A DNA stretch of 64,000 nt from DATJPY01 sp035506135. Its GTDB lineage: Bacteria > Myxococcota_A > UBA9160 > PR03. The notes beneath the pieces were generated by a model. The model ran no database searches and was not told where the DNA came from. It saw nothing but the letters and a program-made list of their open reading frames with translations. Positions 61,183 through 64,000 of the stretch are shown one piece after another. Made by a program: the position numbers and the translations under genes. The DNA is taken from the NCBI GenBank assembly GCA_035506135.1, contig DATJPY010000095.1, positions 10,200 to 74,199 of the forward strand. Direction: 5' to 3'. Within the stretch, counting starts at the first letter, position 1. Every line of letters starts with the position of its first letter.

Positions 61183-62448
61183 ATGAAGCGGGGTGCGGGG
61201 CTCGGGCTCGCGGTCGCGCTCGCCGCGGCGTCGGCGGCACCGGGCGCGCCGGTCGATCGCACGGTCGTGGTGCTGCTCTTCGACGGCTTCGCGCCGGCGC
61301 TGGTCGACGCGCTCGACACGCCCGCCCTCGACCGCATGCGGCGCGAGGGCGTCTACACCCACCACTTCGAGCCGGCCTTCCCGAGCATCTCGCTGATCAA
61401 CCAGGTGACGATCTCGACCGGCTGCTGGCCCGAACACCACGGCATCGTCACCAACGTGTTCCTCGACCCTCAGCGCGGGCGCTACGACCACGACCCGGAC
61501 GCCGACTGGCTGACCGGCTGCGAGCACCTGTTCCAGGCCGCCGAGCGGCAGGGGGTGCGCAGCGCCGCGCTCGCCTGGGTGGGCGCGCACTCGTCGACCC
61601 GCGGGCCGCAAGCGAGCGTGGTCGAGCCGGAAGCGAATCACTGCCGCGAGCCGGTCGAGCCGAGCGACCTCGGGCGCGCCGACGAGGTGGTGCGGCTCCT
61701 CGGGCTTCCGGAGGCCGAGCGTCCGCGCCTGGTGGTCGCCTACTTCTGCGGGCCGGACGACGCCGAGCACTTCACCGGGATGGACTCCGCGGACACGCGC
61801 CACGCGGTGGAGCAGAGCGATGCGATCGTGGGCCGCGTGCTCGCCGCGATCGACGCGCTCGGTGCGCGCGACCGGGTGGCGCTCCTCGTCACGACCGACC
61901 ATGGCATGCGCGAGGTCACCTCGATCGTGAACGTGAAGCGCATCCTCGCCGACCACGGGATCGCCGGGCGCGCGGTCTCGACCGGCACGACCGCCTTCGT
62001 CTATCTCGACGACCCCGCCGCCGCGCAGGAGGCGGCGGCGAAGCTCGCGAGCTACACGGAGCTCGACGTGCTGCGGAAGGGCGCGCTGCCCGCGTGGGCG
62101 CACCTCGGCTCGGGGCCGCGCGTGGCGGACCTGATCCTCTCGGCGCACCCGCCCTACTTCATCGAGGACACCGAGCGCTGGCCGGCCTGGGCGCGCTGGA
62201 TCGGCGACTACGGGCCCGAGTTCCTGTGGGCGCGCTTCTCGCTGAAGGCCACCCACGGCTACCCGCCGGACACGCCGGGAATGCATGGCATCCTCTACGC
62301 GTGGGGCAGCGGCGTCGCGGTCGGCCGCGAGCTCGGCGCGGCGCGCGCCGTCGACCTGCATCCGACCGCGGCCTACCTGCTCGGCATCGAGCCGGGTCGC
62401 CCGGTGGACGGCGAGGTGCTGCGCGACCTGCTCGCGGAGCCCCACTGA
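61183..62448 (+). CDS. type I phosphodiesterase/nucleotide pyrophosphatase family protein
   Basis: 421 residues, alkaline-phosphatase superfamily. N-terminal signal peptide (GLGLAVALAAASAAPGAP) predicts export. Metal ligands: Asp in VVLLFDGFAP, Asp-His in VTTDHGMREV, and a later His in LKATHGYPPDTPGMHG. The nucleophile region is FEPAFPSISLINQVTISTG, then WPEHHGIVTN, as in NPP enzymes. Probably hydrolyses phosphodiesters in the periplasm. Only 10 bases lie before the acyl-CoA dehydrogenase gene, an unusual pairing. Confidence 0.85.
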   Translation: MKRGAGLGLAVALAAASAAPGAPVDRTVVVLLFDGFAPALVDALDTPALDRMRREGVYTHHFEPAFPSISLINQVTISTGCWPEHHGIVTNVFLDPQRGRYDHDPDADWLTGCEHLFQAAERQGVRSAALAWVGAHSSTRGPQASVVEPEANHCREPVEPSDLGRADEVVRLLGLPEAERPRLVVAYFCGPDDAEHFTGMDSADTRHAVEQSDAIVGRVLAAIDALGARDRVALLVTTDHGMREVTSIVNVKRILADHGIAGRAVSTGTTAFVYLDDPAAAQEAAAKLASYTELDVLRKGALPAWAHLGSGPRVADLILSAHPPYFIEDTERWPAWARWIGDYGPEFLWARFSLKATHGYPPDTPGMHGILYAWGSGVAVGRELGAARAVDLHPTAAYLLGIEPGRPVDGEVLRDLLAEPH

Positions 62449-62458
62449 GGAGGAGACG

Positions 62459-63607
62459 ATGAGGCGCGAGGTCTTCGGCGAGGAGCACGAGATCTATCGC
62501 GAGCAGTTCCGGCGCTTCGCGGCCAAGGAGATCGAGCCCAAGATCGCGGAGTGGAACGCGCGCGGCATGCCGGACCGCGAGACGTGGCGGCGCCTCGGCG
62601 CGGAGGGCTTCCTCGGCGCGAGCATGCCGGAGGCATACGGCGGGGCGGGGGGCGACTTCCTCTACGACGCGGTCGTGATGGAGGAGATCGCGTGGATGCG
62701 CGCGCACGCGCTGATGTTCTCGCTGCACACCGACATCTGCGTGCCGTACCTGCGCGACTTCGGCAGCGAGGAGCAGAAGCGCCACTGGCTCGCGGGCGCG
62801 ATCCGCGGCGAGGTGCTGCTCGGCGTCGCGATGACCGAGCCGGGCACGGGCTCCGACCTGGCGAACGTCCAGACGCGCGCGATCCGCGACGGCGACGAGT
62901 ACGTCGTGAACGGCGCCAAGACCTTCATCTCGCACGGCCAGATCGGCGACCTCTTCATCGTCGTGGTGAAGACCGATCCGGAGGCGAAGCCGCCGCACCG
63001 CGGCGTCAGCCTCCTCCTGGTCGAGGGCGGCACGCCGGGCTTCATACGGGGCCGCAAGCTCGACAAGCTCGGCCTCCCCGGCCAGGACACGAGCGAGCTC
63101 TTCTTCGAGGACTGTCGCGTCCCGGTGTCGAACCTCCTGGGCGCGGAGGGCGCCGGCTTCCGCATGCTGATGGCCGAGCTGCAGCAGGAGCGCCTCTGCA
63201 TCGCGGTGTCGTCGATGGCGTCGGCGCGCCGCTCGCTCGCCGACACGATCGACTACGTGCGGCAGCGCAAGGCCTTCGGCCAGCCGATCGCCGCCTTCCA
63301 GAACACCCAGTTCAAGCTCGCCGAGCTGGCCACCGAGGTGGAGGTCGGCCAGGCCTTCGTCGACCGCCTGCTCGCCGCGCACGTGCGGCGAGACGACGTC
63401 GTGACCGAGGTGAGCATGGCGAAGTGGTGGGCCAGCGACCTGCAGAAGCGGATGGCCGCCGAGTGCCTCCAGCTCCACGGCGGCTACGGCTTCATGAAGG
63501 AGTACCCGATCTCGCAGGACCTCGCGGACGCGGCGGTGCAGTCGATCTACGCCGGCACCAACGAGATCATGAAGCGCATCATCGCCCAGCGCCTCGGCAT
63601 CGGATGA
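62459..63607 (+). CDS. acyl-CoA dehydrogenase
   Basis: 382 residues, canonical short/medium/long-chain family. GVAMTEPGTGSDLANVQTRA, YVVNGAKTFISHGQIGDLFI, then VRQRKAFGQPIAAFQNTQFKLA, LQLHGGYGFMKEYPISQDLAD and catalytic YAGTNEIMKRIIA. GGAGGAGAC is directly before the ATG at 62459. Transfers electrons to ETF in beta-oxidation. The stop overlaps the ChaC-like fragment gene. Confidence 0.94.
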   Translation: MRREVFGEEHEIYREQFRRFAAKEIEPKIAEWNARGMPDRETWRRLGAEGFLGASMPEAYGGAGGDFLYDAVVMEEIAWMRAHALMFSLHTDICVPYLRDFGSEEQKRHWLAGAIRGEVLLGVAMTEPGTGSDLANVQTRAIRDGDEYVVNGAKTFISHGQIGDLFIVVVKTDPEAKPPHRGVSLLLVEGGTPGFIRGRKLDKLGLPGQDTSELFFEDCRVPVSNLLGAEGAGFRMLMAELQQERLCIAVSSMASARRSLADTIDYVRQRKAFGQPIAAFQNTQFKLAELATEVEVGQAFVDRLLAAHVRRDDVVTEVSMAKWWASDLQKRMAAECLQLHGGYGFMKEYPISQDLADAAVQSIYAGTNEIMKRIIAQRLGIG

Positions 63608-63885
63608 GCGCGGAGAGGCGCGGCGGGCCAGACGGCCGCGTCGCGACGCCCGAGAGCCCGAACTGGCTCGGCCCCGCCGCGCCCGCCGAGATCGCGCGCC
63701 AGGTGCGCGGCGCCACCGGCCCGAGCGGCGCCAACCTCGACTACGTCCGCCGCCTCGCCGCCTTCCTGCGCGCGCACGGCGCCCACGACCCGCACGCGTT
63801 CGAGATCGAGGCGCTGGCGGCCGCCCTTGTCGATTCCGATCCACCCGGTTCGTCCATCCCCAGGAGGACGCCATGCGATTCCTGA
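63604..63885 (+). CDS. short protein resembling the C-terminus of ChaC gamma-glutamylcyclotransferase
   Basis: 93 residues. ATGPSGANLDYVRRLAAFLRAHG followed by DPHAFEIEALAAAL resembles the C-terminal segment of ChaC/GCG1 enzymes; the N-terminal catalytic half with its YGSL substrate loop is missing. ATGA overlap with the acyl-CoA dehydrogenase. Either a solo domain of unknown role or the rest of a truncated gene. The stop lies inside the next gene, which begins in another frame. Confidence 0.55.
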   Translation: MSAERRGGPDGRVATPESPNWLGPAAPAEIARQVRGATGPSGANLDYVRRLAAFLRAHGAHDPHAFEIEALAAALVDSDPPGSSIPRRTPCDS

Positions 63886-64000
63886 TGATCCTCGTCGACG
63901 TCGAGACCGAGCAGCTCAAGCCGGGAGATCCCGGGTTCGCCGAGCGGATGGCCGGATACGCCGCCTTCACGAAGAAGACGGAGACGCTCGGCGCGTTCCG
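63873..64000 (+). CDS. YciI-like (YCII-related/DGPF) protein, 3' truncated by window edge
   Basis: 42 codons visible. MRFLMILVDVETEQLKPGDP and MAGYAAFTKKTETLGAF match the N-terminal ferredoxin-like half of YCII-related proteins, often found with ECF sigma factors. CAGGAGG lies 6 bases before the ATG at 63873. The rest is outside the window. Confidence 0.7.
   Translation, partial: MRFLMILVDVETEQLKPGDPGFAERMAGYAAFTKKTETLGAF

Noticed and set aside
1..64000. tRNA, rRNA, CRISPR array, transposase or prophage genes
   Set aside because: No spaced repeats, no recognisable RNA gene sequence in the gaps, and no transposase or phage motifs in any credible coding frame.

Overview
This window is very GC-rich, Gram-negative-type bacterial chromosome. 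Codon third positions are almost all G or C, and there is an outer-membrane beta-barrel gene, lipoboxes and a hopanoid locus. Gene content (hopanoids, several acyl-CoA dehydrogenases, WS/DGAT acyltransferase, P450, a TPR-rich Ser/Thr kinase, OGDH E1) fits a former 'Deltaproteobacteria' lineage such as Myxococcota or Binatota. That placement is inference; no rRNA or tRNA is present to test it. Coding is extremely dense. No gene-free stretch exceeds 300 bases; the longest gap is 28599-28874. No insertion sequence, prophage, CRISPR array, tRNA or rRNA was recognised.

1-11143 (+): a self-contained hopanoid operon: dxs (cut by the window edge), hpnD, fni (type 2 IPP isomerase), a TetR regulator, hpnC, hpnE, a short-chain polyprenyl diphosphate synthase, shc, hpnG and hpnH. 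Most stop/start pairs overlap. Together they cover the first MEP step, IPP/DMAPP balance, prenyl elongation, squalene formation by the three-step HpnD/C/E route, cyclisation, and addition and trimming of the C35 side chain. 11140-17634 (-): a CoA-thioester operon (Nudix hydrolase, Zn alcohol dehydrogenase, double-hotdog thioesterase, two acyl-CoA dehydrogenases, CoA-transferase). One of the dehydrogenases carries an odd in-frame insert with repeats.

17710-23915: hydrolases, a YqeY protein, a cyclase-family metalloenzyme divergent from a P450, then a nitrilase-type amidohydrolase, a GFA-family protein and a rhodanese. 24054-28598: a 1514-residue TPR/membrane/TPR/C-terminal kinase protein. 28875-33142: 2-oxoglutarate dehydrogenase E1 and a wax-ester/TAG synthase. 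33218-42650: a glycogen locus glgC-glgA-glgX-malQ-glgP, with no branching enzyme in view.

42815-55548: a DsbA-like lipoprotein (+), then a long minus-strand series: plsB, an NMT1/THI5-type ABC importer, a dodecin-like protein, an M1 aminopeptidase, a quinone-oxidoreductase-like enzyme, a radical SAM protein, and a frameshifted MtrB/PioB-like outer-membrane barrel. 55628-64000: a membrane-anchored alpha/beta hydrolase, a ZapG-like protein, a degenerate phosphotransferase/P-loop fusion, peroxiredoxin plus a thioredoxin-like protein, a VOC protein, a nucleotide pyrophosphatase/phosphodiesterase-type enzyme, an acyl-CoA dehydrogenase, a ChaC C-terminal fragment and the start of a YciI-like gene.

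The most unusual signals are: a 7-bp tandem duplication that exactly explains the frameshift in the outer-membrane barrel gene; the repeat-bearing insert in an acyl-CoA dehydrogenase; a COG2187-type protein that has lost its N-lobe and several catalytic residues; the architecture of the giant kinase; a Lys-to-Gln change in the glycogen synthase KTGG motif; and paired 17-bp repeats at 21-bp spacing before sucA.
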